Both the position numbers and the translations under genes were made by a program. A stretch of 64,000 bases of DNA, taken from assembly GCA_026770025.1 (NCBI GenBank), contig JAMXDE010000055.1, positions 186,001 to 250,000 on the forward strand, read 5' to 3'. Under the pieces are notes generated by a model. The model ran no database searches, was not told the DNA's origin, and saw only the letters and a program-made list of their open reading frames with translations. Of the stretch, positions 11,335-21,583 are shown in pieces; within the stretch, counting starts at the first letter, position 1; every line of letters starts with the position of its first letter. Origin of the DNA: Craspedostauros australis. Its lineage: Eukaryota; Bacillariophyta; Bacillariophyceae; Mastogloiales; Achnanthaceae.

Positions 11335-14259
11335 TTAGGCGGACCGTTCCTTGGCACGGCCTGTAGCGGATCGCGTTGCGTTGGCCACGAGGCTTCGTGC
11401 GACGACCACGGACTTTTGAATTGCTGCACTTCGGCTTCCCACCAGTCTGTAGACGACCAAGAGGATGACGAAGATAATCATGACCAGCGTCCCGAGGATG
11501 TTGTTCGTGGAGTCATCGTCGAAGGCAAGGAGCCTGTCCTTGATGGGATCGATGTGGGCCTCGGCCCAGTAGGTATGCTCCAGGTACACGAACACCTCGG
11601 CCTCATTCCAGGTTCCATCCTCGTCGAGGCACGCCATGCATTGGTTCAGGGATGGCCAGAGGACCTCGATCGCCTTCTTCATCTCCACTTCCTCGGTTGC
11701 GGAACCCTGCTTGCTGTGACTCATCTTCTCGTTGAGGACACGGACGGAGACGTCGTTGTGGAATTCCCAGAGCCACAGCGCCAGCTCCTTCCAGTCCGCC
11801 ACGCTGGCGTCTTCGTATTCTTCGGACAGGCGGTCGCAGCGACGATTCATGTCGCAGTCGTCGAAGGTCTTGACGAAGTGCTCGCTGCAGTCCTTGCACG
11901 GATAGAAGGTGTCCATGTAATCCCGGATGACGTTGGATGCCTCGACCGGTGAGAAGGTCTCTGTGCCCGGACCCACGAGTTCGGCATCGAGCAGATTGAG
12001 CCCGCCGCGCTGTTCCGCGACGCCGATCGTCGCCGTGTGCAGCAGCTTCCAGAATCCGCAAGCAAATCTGCTCTCCTGGCCGTTGGTCCTGCAGGAGTGG
12101 CTGTAAGCGGTCCGCTTGAGCTCGTACGTGCGCAGAACAGCCTGCAATGCCGCAGGGCTCTGTGAGATCTTGCTGATGTCCCGCAGCAGCGTGTCGATGA
12201 GTCTGTGCAGCGCCCATTCCGGTGGCAGCGAGACGCTGAGGAACTCCAGCCACCTCTTCAAGACGTTCTGCTGGTCCGACGACAAGGGAGCGTTGGTTTT
12301 GAACACGTACATTTGCAGACCTTGATAGAAGGAGAGCGTGGAGTCCAAGATGAGCGCTTCTTCCCCCGTGAGGCGGACGATTCGGTTGGCGACGGGCACA
12401 TGATCCACTGCGCGGCTGACGATGCCGCCCTTCTTGACGTCCTTCTGGAATGTGGACTTTCTCTGCTGCTGGGCAAGTCGGAAGCGCTCCCTGAGCTCGC
12501 CTGCGTCCGGTTTCTTCTTGAAGATGCCGCCCTCCTTCTTCTGCGCTGACGCCACGAAACGCTTCGCCAGCTCCTCCCTGCGCTTTCGGTACTCCTCGGT
12601 TGTGGGATCGAAGACCTTCATTCCCTTGGTCTGTTCTTCCGGCTTCGCCGTCACACGCCTCTCTCGCGCTTGCGCGGCCTTGCCAACGCGGAGGTCAAAA
12701 TGCGCTTCACCGTTGTGCAATCTGGACAGGTCTCCAGCCTCGTTGCGCCGCTTGACCATCTCACGGCGTTTCTTGAGCAGGTCCTCGAAGCGATCGACGT
12801 CCTTTTGCTTCGTCGTCTTGTCGTTGCGGGCCTTTCCATCACGCCGGGCTTGTTGCATCTCCAGCTTCTTCTGCCTGGCCCTCTCGAAGCCATTTTTCTT
12901 TCGGATATCGCGTTCTTTTTTGGACTCCGCCCAGGTTGCGGCGGCATGGTTGTGGTGGGATGAGCCATGAGCAGCGGCAGCAGCAGCGACGCCCTTGTGT
13001 TCGTGGTGTTTATGCTCGTGATGCTTGTGTTCGTGGGGTTTATGCTCGTGGTGCTTGTGTTCGTGGGGTTTATGTTCCTCGTGCTTCTTGACGGCCTCCT
13101 TTTCTTCTGAATCCTCTTCTTCCTCTGCTTCCTCTGATTTTGCCTCCTCCGAATCTCCTTCGTCATCTTTGTCAGCATCTGCATCAGCATCAGCATCTTT
13201 ATCTTTGTCTTCATCTTCCTCCTCGGATTTGTCCTTTCCTGGCTTGGCGCCTTTCTTTTCGTCCCTGTCTTCATCTTCGTCTTCCTCATCGGACTTGTCC
13301 TTTCCTGGCTTGGCGCTTTTCTTTTCGCCGTTCTCATTGCTGTTGTCTTCATCGAGACGACGTGCTGCGGATGCCTTTTCTGCGTTGGCGGTGAGCTCGA
13401 GCCTCTCCGCAATCTCCGAGACGGAGTATCCATTCGACAGGGGGTTGCGCGATCTTTGGAAACGCACGGGCTCGCTGTGCCCGGCCTGGAATCCGAGCAG
13501 ACTGGGATAGGACGGAACCTTGTAATCCCTGCAGACGTCGGTGTGGTGCTCGCACGAGACAGCGTAGACCTCCACGTCGTTGTATGCCGATGTGATCTCC
13601 TTGGCGAGGTTGACGAAGGTTGGCTTGAATGTTTGGCAAGCGCCCTGGAGTATATGGATTCAATGAGATGGAGTGCCATTGAAGTGCCACGCAATGCGAT
13701 GACATGAGCGTCCGGTAGCATAGAGACAGGAGACCGAACAGGAGACCGAGCAAGAAAGAAAGAGAGATAGGGAATTGTGAGAACGCAGCGTTGATATTAT
13801 ATATGTTGATAGACGTTCGTTGGATGGATGCGGATCATGCGAAGATCATGACGGTGCAGCGCTTGTCCGAATATAGTACAGTATAGTACAGTACAATGTG
13901 CGTCATACTAATATGGTATGGTATAGCATGGGATAGTATACAACAATAGTAATAGTATGATACAACGGATCGCAACGACAGAAGCTGGCACAAACACAGT
14001 GTATAATGTCATATGATGATGCATAACTTACGCAGGAGGGACTGTAGAACTCCACGATGCGCGGCTTGTTGGAGTCCATGAACATGCCCTTGCTTGCCTT
14101 GGGGTCATGCTCGAAGATCGTCGGTTCGAAGTTGGCGCCATACATGTAGGCTGATCCCATCGCGCTGACTGTCGCGGTCGCCATGGAAGCCACGCAGATG
14201 GCGAAGAGAGTGGCCATCAGGCGCATGGGCCCCGACAGGCTCAGGTTCTTGCTCGTCAT
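11335..14259 (-). CDS. Quiescin-type sulfhydryl oxidase (QSOX), copy B, with a charged His-rich insert
   Basis: Same enzyme family as copy A. Exons 14259-14032 and 13644-11335 (intron 14031-13645, GTAAGT...CAG) give 845 residues. A signal or anchor segment (LMATLFAICVASMATATVSA) precedes a thioredoxin motif C76-G-A-C79, split by the intron directly after Cys76. About 250 residues of Lys/Glu/Asp-rich and His-rich low complexity follow, including two AKPGKDKS-acidic repeats and a tandem HEHK array. The Erv domain then shows FACGFWKLLHTATIG, C659-K-D-C662 in FYPCKDC, the EFHNDV flavin motif and C745-M-A-C748. One membrane span lies at about 792-808. The intron interrupts the CxxC motif in both copies (after its Pro in copy A, after its first Cys here), which supports duplication. 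The charged insert is absent from copy A. The start is the first ATG in frame; upstream only a TTG extends it. Confidence 0.9.
12994..13076 (-). repeat. 30-bp tandem repeat coding for His-rich HEHK array
   Basis: About 2.7 copies of a roughly 30-bp unit inside the second sulfhydryl oxidase gene. On the plus strand each unit reads as TTGTGTTCGTGGxGTTTATG followed by CTCGTGxTGC. Translated on the minus strand it gives alternating HEHKP and HEHKH blocks. Period and reading frame are compatible, so copy number can vary without a frameshift. Confidence 0.8.
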
Positions 14260-15777
14260 CGTGGTGTTGGTGGTGATGCGAGCTGCGCTTGCGACTATGA
14301 TATGATCTATGTCCGCAAAGTCAGCAAGATGACTTTCCCAATGCTCGATTCTCAATGAATCAATGGATCAATGGAGCAATGGAGCAATGCTCACTTCCGC
14401 AGATGGTGGATGGACCGATGGATCTATTATACGGATCTGCGTATTCTGTGAATGCAGCGTCCGAGGATGCGATTCTGTTCTCGGTTGCAATGCTTCTTTG
14501 TCACTGTTGCGAATGGTGCGTATGATGACAGTATGGGTACCACAGAGGCACAGAATAGCTCCTGGTGGATCAACCGAGAATGCTGGTGTGTACCGCGATG
14601 AACAGCACGCTGCTGTGAATTTCAACGGCACAACAACGAGCAGATGCGCGCACCCAACGAACACGCCATAAATGCGCAACGGGTCTTTTGTCACTCCTGT
14701 GCGAGATCTTTCGGCGAGTTGTTTCCCTGAAACGGACGGGTGTTTGTTTTTCATTGTTTGGCGTTTGCGCTTTTTGTGCCGTCTTTTCTTTCGAAGTACT
14801 CTGTTAGTTCTTCCTCTATTCACCATTCGACATCTTCGACCAAACTGCATTCTAAATGAGTAGACTAGAGATACTACCGCAGAATTGATCGTGCGAATTG
14901 CAAAACACGACCAACTGTGAAAGACAAGAAACCCGATTTTCGCACAAAGAGAATGCGTGTGGCAAACCCACTTTGGCAACCAGCGAACATCCGTCACAAT
15001 TTCTGGATTTACACTCTCACCCGTCCTCACACAGTCGTGCGTACGATGGAGATCCTCTCCACCAGTCATCACAAAAGATACTTGGTCGGAGAGTAAAGTA
15101 GAGGAGAGTTGAGTCCTCTACTCTCGATGGTGCTCCGAGCCAAACCATACCCGTATTCGGATGCTGAGATCAGCAACACTCAGCCGTACATGCATCTCAT
15201 GTTGTGGCATGCCATGTCATGCCATGTCACACGATGTGATGTGATACCGCGATTCTCCAACTCCAACTTCATTCCTGTTTGTCTCGATACGGGAACTGGT
15301 GGAGGATACGTTATTCGAGGATCGATGAGTGCACACCATAGGTCGTATTCCATTGTCGGCAAAGCCTGTCCCACACCACATCAATAGTGCAACAAGACCG
15401 AATGGAAGAGAAGAGATCCGCTCCCTTAATCGGAGCTGGAAGTCGTGTCAAATCAATCGTTCAAAACTGGAGCTCACATTTTGCGTTGTGCAATCACACA
15501 TTCATGCATATGCACACGCACACGCATGCACATGCTCCGACGAACTCATACCATACACATTAAGCCATGATGGAAATGATCATGGAGTGCGGCTGTGGAT
15601 GGAACAGATCACAGTGGAGCAGAGTAATCCCAATGCTTCCTGATGGAACCGACATCCATCCCGATCTCATAAATTCAGCTTCATCACAACCAATACAAAC
15701 ACATCAGCAAGGAAACAGCATCTCTCTCATCCATTCAGCACCTCAATCATCCTACAAGTACTCTGCCAAACTCCACC
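14260..15777. other. 1.5-kb divergent promoter region, no gene seen
   Basis: Separates the divergent starts of sulfhydryl oxidase copy B and the Cys-rich secreted protein. A degenerate CATGCCATGTCATGCCATGTCACACGATGTG-type direct repeat lies at about 15205-15242. The stretch CGCCATAAATGCG at about 14665 resembles elements near 19750 and 19815. Frames here lack recognisable domains. Confidence 0.45.
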
Positions 15778-17196
15778 ATGAAGATCGCCATTGCAGCAAC
15801 CTTCTCTGCGGCCCTGCTTCTGCATGCCACCCACGAGGTGACTGCCGGACGCACCAGCGATGATGGTATCCACGATTTGTTCTACATCGATGGACACACG
15901 CACGGCCGCGGCGCATCCTTCTTCGGGAAGCATGGCATCGACTTCCCCAACTTGGATCTCGCCAACATCACCTGCGACGCGCCGCTCGCCTGCAACCTCT
16001 ACCACGGCAATGCGCAAGGTGTCTTCGTGTGTCGCACCGAGTTCCATCCCATCACGGGCGCCAACCAAACCATGCCCGTCTGCATTCCTGCCGATGCGGC
16101 GTGGGATATGGACGCGTGCGGGTGCTGCGGCGATGATTGTCCCATCCAACCGGACTTTATCGACAGCACGTGCGACGGTCTGCCAAGCCGCCATCTCCAG
16201 CGACGCGGAGATTCGGATGAAGGCTCTCGTCGATCCCGTCATAGCGCCAGTCGCGACAGAGATCTCGATGTCGTCTGTCGTGAGGTGTTCAATCCATTCA
16301 GCGGTGATGCAATCAACAAGACCATTGAGATTCATGACACTCGCGGCTTGGAGGGTGATGTGTGCGGATGCTGCAACGGCACATGTCCCGTCGATTCGGA
16401 TGAAGGTTCCGACGATGCCGACGACTTTGAGAAACCTGCATTGGTGAATGCTACGTGCGCTGTGGAAGAGGTCATCACTTGCACATTACCAAAGCGCCAC
16501 GGAGGCAACAAGAACCACAGGCGCAGAAGCGAGAGCAGAAGCGTCAGCGGCAGTGATGACAGCGATGACAGCGGCAGTGATGGCAGCGCCAGCGAGAGCC
16601 AAAGTGCGAGTGACGACGGCAGCGACAGCGATGATGACGACGACATGGAGGCCACGCAGGGATTGTTCATGTGCCGCGAAACCTTCGACCCGCTCACAGG
16701 CGAATCTCACACCATGTCCGTCTGCGTCGCAGCAGATGCCACGTGGGAATCGGATACCTGCGGGTGCTGCGGAGATGATTGCCCAGTACGCATCGAAGAC
16801 CAATTCGCGAACTCGACCTGCGTCGATGATGATATCGTGTCCTGCGATCTCCATTCCGGCGAACAGGGCCAATTCGTGTGCCGCCCATTCTTCAACCCGC
16901 AAACTGGCGACGTCCTCATGAGTGGTTCCGTCTGCATCCCGTCGGGCAAGTCGCTGCCAAATGACGCATGCGGGTGCTGCTCCGACACCGGATGCCCAAC
17001 AACACCAAACGGCGGTTTCGACGACGACGGAACTGTTCAGTTGATGCAGATGCTGGAATCGTCCAATGAGGCGGGCGCAGGTACGACATTGACCGCGAGT
17101 ACAAACACAGATGATTCCAGTGCTGCATCCATTTCCGCTATGGGATTGATGGCAGGCACCGTGTTGTCATCAATGGTCGCGATCACATTTGCTTGA
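15778..17196 (+). CDS. Secreted protein with four CGCC cysteine modules, probably GPI-anchored; family not recognised
   Basis: Single exon of 472 residues. The N-terminus (MKIAIAATFSAALLLHATH) is a clear signal peptide ending near residue 23. Four cysteine modules follow at about 66-122, 132-204, 227-336 and 348-406. Each reads roughly C...F-V/M-C-R-x2-F-x-P-x-T/S-G...C-I/V...D-x-C-G-C-C-x2-x-C-P; module 2 lacks the middle Cys. Several N-glycosylation sequons (NIT, NQT, NKT, NGT, NAT, NST) fit a secreted product. Module 3 holds a Ser/Asp-rich insert (251-291). The C-terminus ends in a short hydrophobic tail (about 452-472) after a Ser/Thr-rich stretch, as in GPI-anchored proteins. A cell-wall, frustule-associated or surface role is inference. 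The Kozak-like context CCACCATG supports the start. Confidence 0.85.
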   Translation: MKIAIAATFSAALLLHATHEVTAGRTSDDGIHDLFYIDGHTHGRGASFFGKHGIDFPNLDLANITCDAPLACNLYHGNAQGVFVCRTEFHPITGANQTMPVCIPADAAWDMDACGCCGDDCPIQPDFIDSTCDGLPSRHLQRRGDSDEGSRRSRHSASRDRDLDVVCREVFNPFSGDAINKTIEIHDTRGLEGDVCGCCNGTCPVDSDEGSDDADDFEKPALVNATCAVEEVITCTLPKRHGGNKNHRRRSESRSVSGSDDSDDSGSDGSASESQSASDDGSDSDDDDDMEATQGLFMCRETFDPLTGESHTMSVCVAADATWESDTCGCCGDDCPVRIEDQFANSTCVDDDIVSCDLHSGEQGQFVCRPFFNPQTGDVLMSGSVCIPSGKSLPNDACGCCSDTGCPTTPNGGFDDDGTVQLMQMLESSNEAGAGTTLTASTNTDDSSAASISAMGLMAGTVLSSMVAITFA

Positions 17197-17562
17197 GAGG
17201 AATAGAATGTAAAAAGCAAGTATGCGAAGCAACGACGGCAGACCGAGAGAAGGGCTTGTGCAAGTGGAAGCACACGGGAATACAAGGACAATTGCACCAA
17301 TGCGCAAAATACAACAGTTCATACACAGCCAACGATAGAGACAAAGACACCACGACCACAACAATATAGTAGGCAGGACATAGAAGAAAATGGAACAATT
17401 GAAAGGCACGAGTTTGTTGATAAATCTAAATTGTATCAACCAATATATATAATGTAAACTTCTACTGGTGTTGATGGAGCAAAGCACACAGGCTGAGATT
17501 GGCTGACGTTGCTGGAGCAAGAGAAGCTTCCTCATTTACCCTCACGCGTATGCACCATACAT
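17197..17562. other. Short convergent 3' spacer
   Basis: Lies between the convergent ends of the CGCC-module gene and the COPI-associated-like gene. It includes an AT-rich AATATATATAATGTAAA stretch near 17441. Nothing else seen. Confidence 0.5.
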
Positions 17563-18495
17563 TCACACGAACAGCAAGGGGCTGTCTGCCATGGACTCCG
17601 TCGCATCAGACGATTGCGTCCACCACTCCAGAAACTCCTCATACGACAGCCGATCCTTGCTGTTGTCCTTCTTCATGTGCAGCAGCGCGCTCTCTGTCTC
17701 CCTTCGCGTCAGATCCAGACCGAGCTTCACCGTGAGATCACGGAATTGCGCGACATTCAAACCGACGCCATCCACATTGGCCTGCGAGAATATCTGCTTG
17801 AGGTCGTGCTCGGTGTAGAGCTGCTTTCGCATTGTTTGCAGCTTTTGCGCTGTCTGCTGCCCCACGAAGACCATCATGGCGCCGACGACGCACATCCAGG
17901 CACCGGCGATGAGATCCAGGATATCTTGAAAGTGAGACAGCTGCAATGCGCCCGCCATGAAGTAAAGCGATCCACGTCCCCACATGTACTTGAGGAAGAG
18001 GGCGTACTTGTGGATGCGGTCCACCCATGCCCCTGGCAAGAGAGTCGTCTTGGCCTCCAGCAGAATGACGATGATTGACAGGAAGAATGTGAATAGCTCC
18101 AGCACCGCGCCGACCAACTGGAAGGACAGGATCTTTCCCAAACAGTCTCGCAGCGACACCATCATGAGCAGGATGCCTCCCAAGAAGGCCACGGCGCGCA
18201 ACGAGATGTTGCCATCCTGCGCCTGCTTCTGAATCTCCTGCGCCCGTTCCTGGGCGGCTCTTGCTGCACGCGAGACATTCTCCGGCGTGAACACTGTGCC
18301 TGCCAATGTGGCCGCCGCATTCAGCGTTGCGGTTGGATCATCTGAATTGCCAGTGCCGGTGCCAGTGCCGGTGCCATTGTTGCTGTTGTAGTTGCCGCTG
18401 GTAGTCTTTCCGGCATTGGCATGTGCGTTGCTTGTCGTCGCGGTGCTGGCATCGTTGCCCTTGCTGCTGTTGCCTTTGCCGAAGAGGAAGCTCAT
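17563..18495 (-). CDS. COPI-associated-like multi-span membrane protein with C-terminal EF-hand region
   Basis: Single exon, 310 residues, ATG at 18495. The first 60 residues are Asn/Gly/Thr-rich, including a GTGTGTG run from a short DNA repeat. The middle third holds about four hydrophobic segments (AVAFLGGILLMMVSL, LVGAVLELFTFFLSIIVILL, GSLYFMAGALQLS, LIAGAWMCVVGAMMVFVG), an arrangement like the COPI-associated (COPI_assoc) family. The last 80 residues read as a degenerate EF-hand pair: FSQANVDGVGLNVAQF and KKDNSKDRLSYEEF. If correct, it acts at Golgi/ER membranes and may sense calcium, but several calcium ligands look degenerate. A PEX11-like protein was considered and rejected. The family call is by topology and tail, so only moderate. 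Confidence 0.65.
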   Translation of the reverse strand: MSFLFGKGNSSKGNDASTATTSNAHANAGKTTSGNYNSNNGTGTGTGTGNSDDPTATLNAAATLAGTVFTPENVSRAARAAQERAQEIQKQAQDGNISLRAVAFLGGILLMMVSLRDCLGKILSFQLVGAVLELFTFFLSIIVILLEAKTTLLPGAWVDRIHKYALFLKYMWGRGSLYFMAGALQLSHFQDILDLIAGAWMCVVGAMMVFVGQQTAQKLQTMRKQLYTEHDLKQIFSQANVDGVGLNVAQFRDLTVKLGLDLTRRETESALLHMKKDNSKDRLSYEEFLEWWTQSSDATESMADSPLLFV

Positions 18496-21400
18496 TGTGG
18501 ATTGATTTCAACTCGGGTATCGATGTTGAGCACAATAGCGTTGATCGATGGCTGTGATGCTTCGAAGCAGCTTGCTGTCATCAAGTTGTTGTAGTTGCTG
18601 TGCCACTCCAGTCTCCTCAATTGCATTGCATTCCATCGCTTTGCATTGCATTGCACGTCGTCATCGTCGTTGTTGTTGTCGGTGGGAGACGTTTTGTTTC
18701 CGTGCACTCGTTCCACTGTTTTTGCTCTCGATTTGTGATGTTGCTTGGTTTGGGCGATCGCTGTCACACGAATGGGTCGACTGGCGCGCGCGGGGCGACA
18801 TTTGAGAGAGAAATCGGAATGACAAATTCCTCATTATGATCGAGTTAGTCGGATAGCACGAATCATCGAAGCGCAAAACTCGGTAGGGAACAGGCCGATG
18901 CCGACAAGATCTCGACATCGCAAGAGAGGAGGCTCCTTCGATGGACATGATGGGAGCGTGGGTCTGTGTCTGTGCACTCTCGTGGTGATAATCATGCCAT
19001 GTTGGATGTTTTGGTTGGATGGCTGAGTTGGTGGAAAGAACTGAGGAGGCCATGGTTGCGTTCGTGAGATGTTTCGTGGAATCAGCGGCGGGCAGAGAGA
19101 TGCCTCTGGCCCGTAGTAGAATAGTATGATGATGGAAGGTGCTGTTGCGAAATGGAGTGGATACTCGTTGGATGGTCATATTGCAATATAATGATACTCA
19201 GATACTGAAAAGTGCTGTGCAGGAGGCGAAGTAGGAGTTCAGTACTCTGTCGGTGATAGGAGCACGGATGTTCTTGCGCTGGCGAAACAACCAACCAAGA
19301 ACGGAACAAAAAGACAGATGTGCTCCTCTGCGCAAATAGTCTTCGTTGGAGCGGAGGAATCGATCCAAACGTACTCTGCGGACACGCGGACGAGCTATGA
19401 CCAAAGGTATAGTTTGTGGTGATGAATGGTGGATGTCGTCGGGTGAATGTTGCCTTGAGGCCGAATCTGACCCATGTGACGGAAGAATCAACGCGAAAGA
19501 TTCAGCACCTGGTTGAAAATGCGCCGCGCGTCACCAGGGTTCCGTGGGCTTTTTCGCTCTTGGTTGATGGATGCGCGTACGTGTGTCTGTGTTTTCGCGT
19601 TGTTGTGGTTGGTGCGCAACCACGAGTCACAATCGCGTCGCCGTGTTTGGCCTGTTGTGGAAAATATTTGGCAGACGTTCCTGAATCAAAACATGAAACT
19701 GCAAAGAAAGAGAAAAGATGCCGAATGTGACAGGGAAGAACAAGGCGCCATAAATAAGAATGTGACAGGGCGACTATTTGTGCCGTCACCGTGACTTATT
19801 TGGTGACATCACCGCGCATAAATGCCGGCTTTGCGACGCTTATTCCATGTCTCCAGGATTCAAACGTTCGTGAATGAGGACGACAACGGCACTTCTCAAC
19901 CACCGATGACGCACAAGAGCATGGAAAAGAAGCCAAACGATGCCAGCACATGTTTGCCCAAACAGCACACCAGCAACCCAGCCAGCTTCAAGGCTGAAAG
20001 AACAGAAAACAGCGCGCAAAGGCGAAAAACGAAGCCAACGCAGGCGAACCCCGTGCTGTCGGAGGACGTCACGAGCCACAAGACAAACAAGACAAACAAC
20101 ACAAACCCCAACCAGGCCAAAAACCAAAGCCAACGGCATCAACCAAGACCAACAGCCCAAGACCAAACGCAAGAGGATCAGCAAAGGGATTGGACAACGA
20201 TGCAACGGAGACCACTCTTCTAACAATAGAATAGAGCAGAGCACAGTGGAGGAGAGGAGAGTAATCCACAGCCAACCTGGTGATCGACGTCGCAACCACA
20301 CTTCCCTCCAGTCCTCACTTCCGATAGCACAGCGACGACAGACAGATTCCCACCAGAAGACACCCGCCCACCAACCAATTCGATTCCTCTGCTGCGCACA
20401 AGCAACGGAGTACCGTTCTTCACTTCCAATCGTGAAGCATCGGCGTAAAAAGAGTATCAAAGAGATCTGATCCCGGAGTGTTTCTCCCTTTTTGCCTGCC
20501 ACCGCGCCCACCACATCGCATTCCGCACACAGAGGCCGTTTGTTGTGCCTGAGCAACCAGCGACTTTCTCAGAGTGGGAAAGGGAAGGACAAGACCGAGA
20601 GACGATACGAACTGCACAAAGCCTGGTCTCTGGAAGTTGTACGAGTGTTGGCATTGTCCAATACCAATACTCTCTGCTTTCTGCTCTGCGGACAACTCTA
20701 CTCTATTCAACTCTATTCTACAACCTACTATACCATACTAGTGGGGCGTCAGAGTGTGCGATCGAGTATTATATTATATAATACAATTCTGACCAGCATC
20801 GGCGAAGGCGCGAAGAGACAGCCAATCCCATCCAACCTAAATTGGCCGAGATTCAACATTCATAGCTCACAGCTCGTCGAGTACAAGTATCGTGGAAAGC
20901 TCCGATTCACAACTCCTGCGATACTCGTATTGGCACACCACACTTCACCTGCCCCACATTATACAATCCATTCTACCAAATAATACCTCCCAACGCTGTC
21001 CCCACCGATTCCAGAGCAGTTGACATCCACGAGGGTGTCACCTATCTTCCGTACTTTCCAGACGAAGCAACGACACGAAGACACAACAAAAAGTGACGAC
21101 CCAAATACGGAACAATCAGACATCACAACAAGACGTGTGGAGGACGTGCGCACAACGCGTATACAACGTGTATACAAATACAGATTGCAAAAGAGAACAA
21201 CACAGCAGCATCACCACAGGCATCTGCGCCAGTACACTCCCAGCACAAGACACGACTACCCCTGCACGCGACCACCACACCAGGATTCTCGATTTGTGAA
21301 TGCAGATGGCTCCGTCTGTTTGAAAGGCATTGTGTACCTGGAGCAAACACACGAAACCGCCCCGCACACCATCCCTCGCTTGCTCTCTCACTCTTTGTTT

Positions 21401-21583
21401 GTTTGGAGAAACGGAGCAAGGTGGCACTGTGGAACAACGCAAGTCGTACAGGTACAACGATACAGAATACAACATCAGTAAAGTCAATCGCAACAGAACC
21501 CTCCCAGCGCAGCACAGGAACGCAATTCAACTCAGCTCATTCGACACTGAGCAGAACAGAACAGACAAGCCACCATTGTTCAC
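18496..21583. other. 3.1-kb divergent region without a supported gene
   Basis: Lies between the divergent starts of the COPI-associated-like gene and the cyclin gene. The part next to the minus-strand gene (18500-18800) is A-poor on the plus strand. The part leading to the cyclin (19860-20470 and 20990-21580) is T-poor. Both therefore look the same in transcript sense, as CA-rich leaders. A near-palindrome GTATTATATTATATAATAC lies at 20766-20784. Two similar AATGTGACAGGG segments lie at about 19723 and 19759. No convincing coding frame. Confidence 0.45.

Noticed and set aside
12422-13510. Ser/Cys-rich plus-strand frames opposite the charged insert of sulfhydryl oxidase B
   Set aside because: They are antisense readings of Lys/Glu/His repeats.
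17563-18495. PEX11-like peroxisomal protein
   Set aside because: Spacing of hydrophobic segments and the EF-hand tail do not fit PEX11; a COPI-associated-like protein fits better.
19840-20556. 238-residue minus-strand frame
   Set aside because: It lies antisense to a T-poor leader of the cyclin gene, and composition alone explains the open frame.
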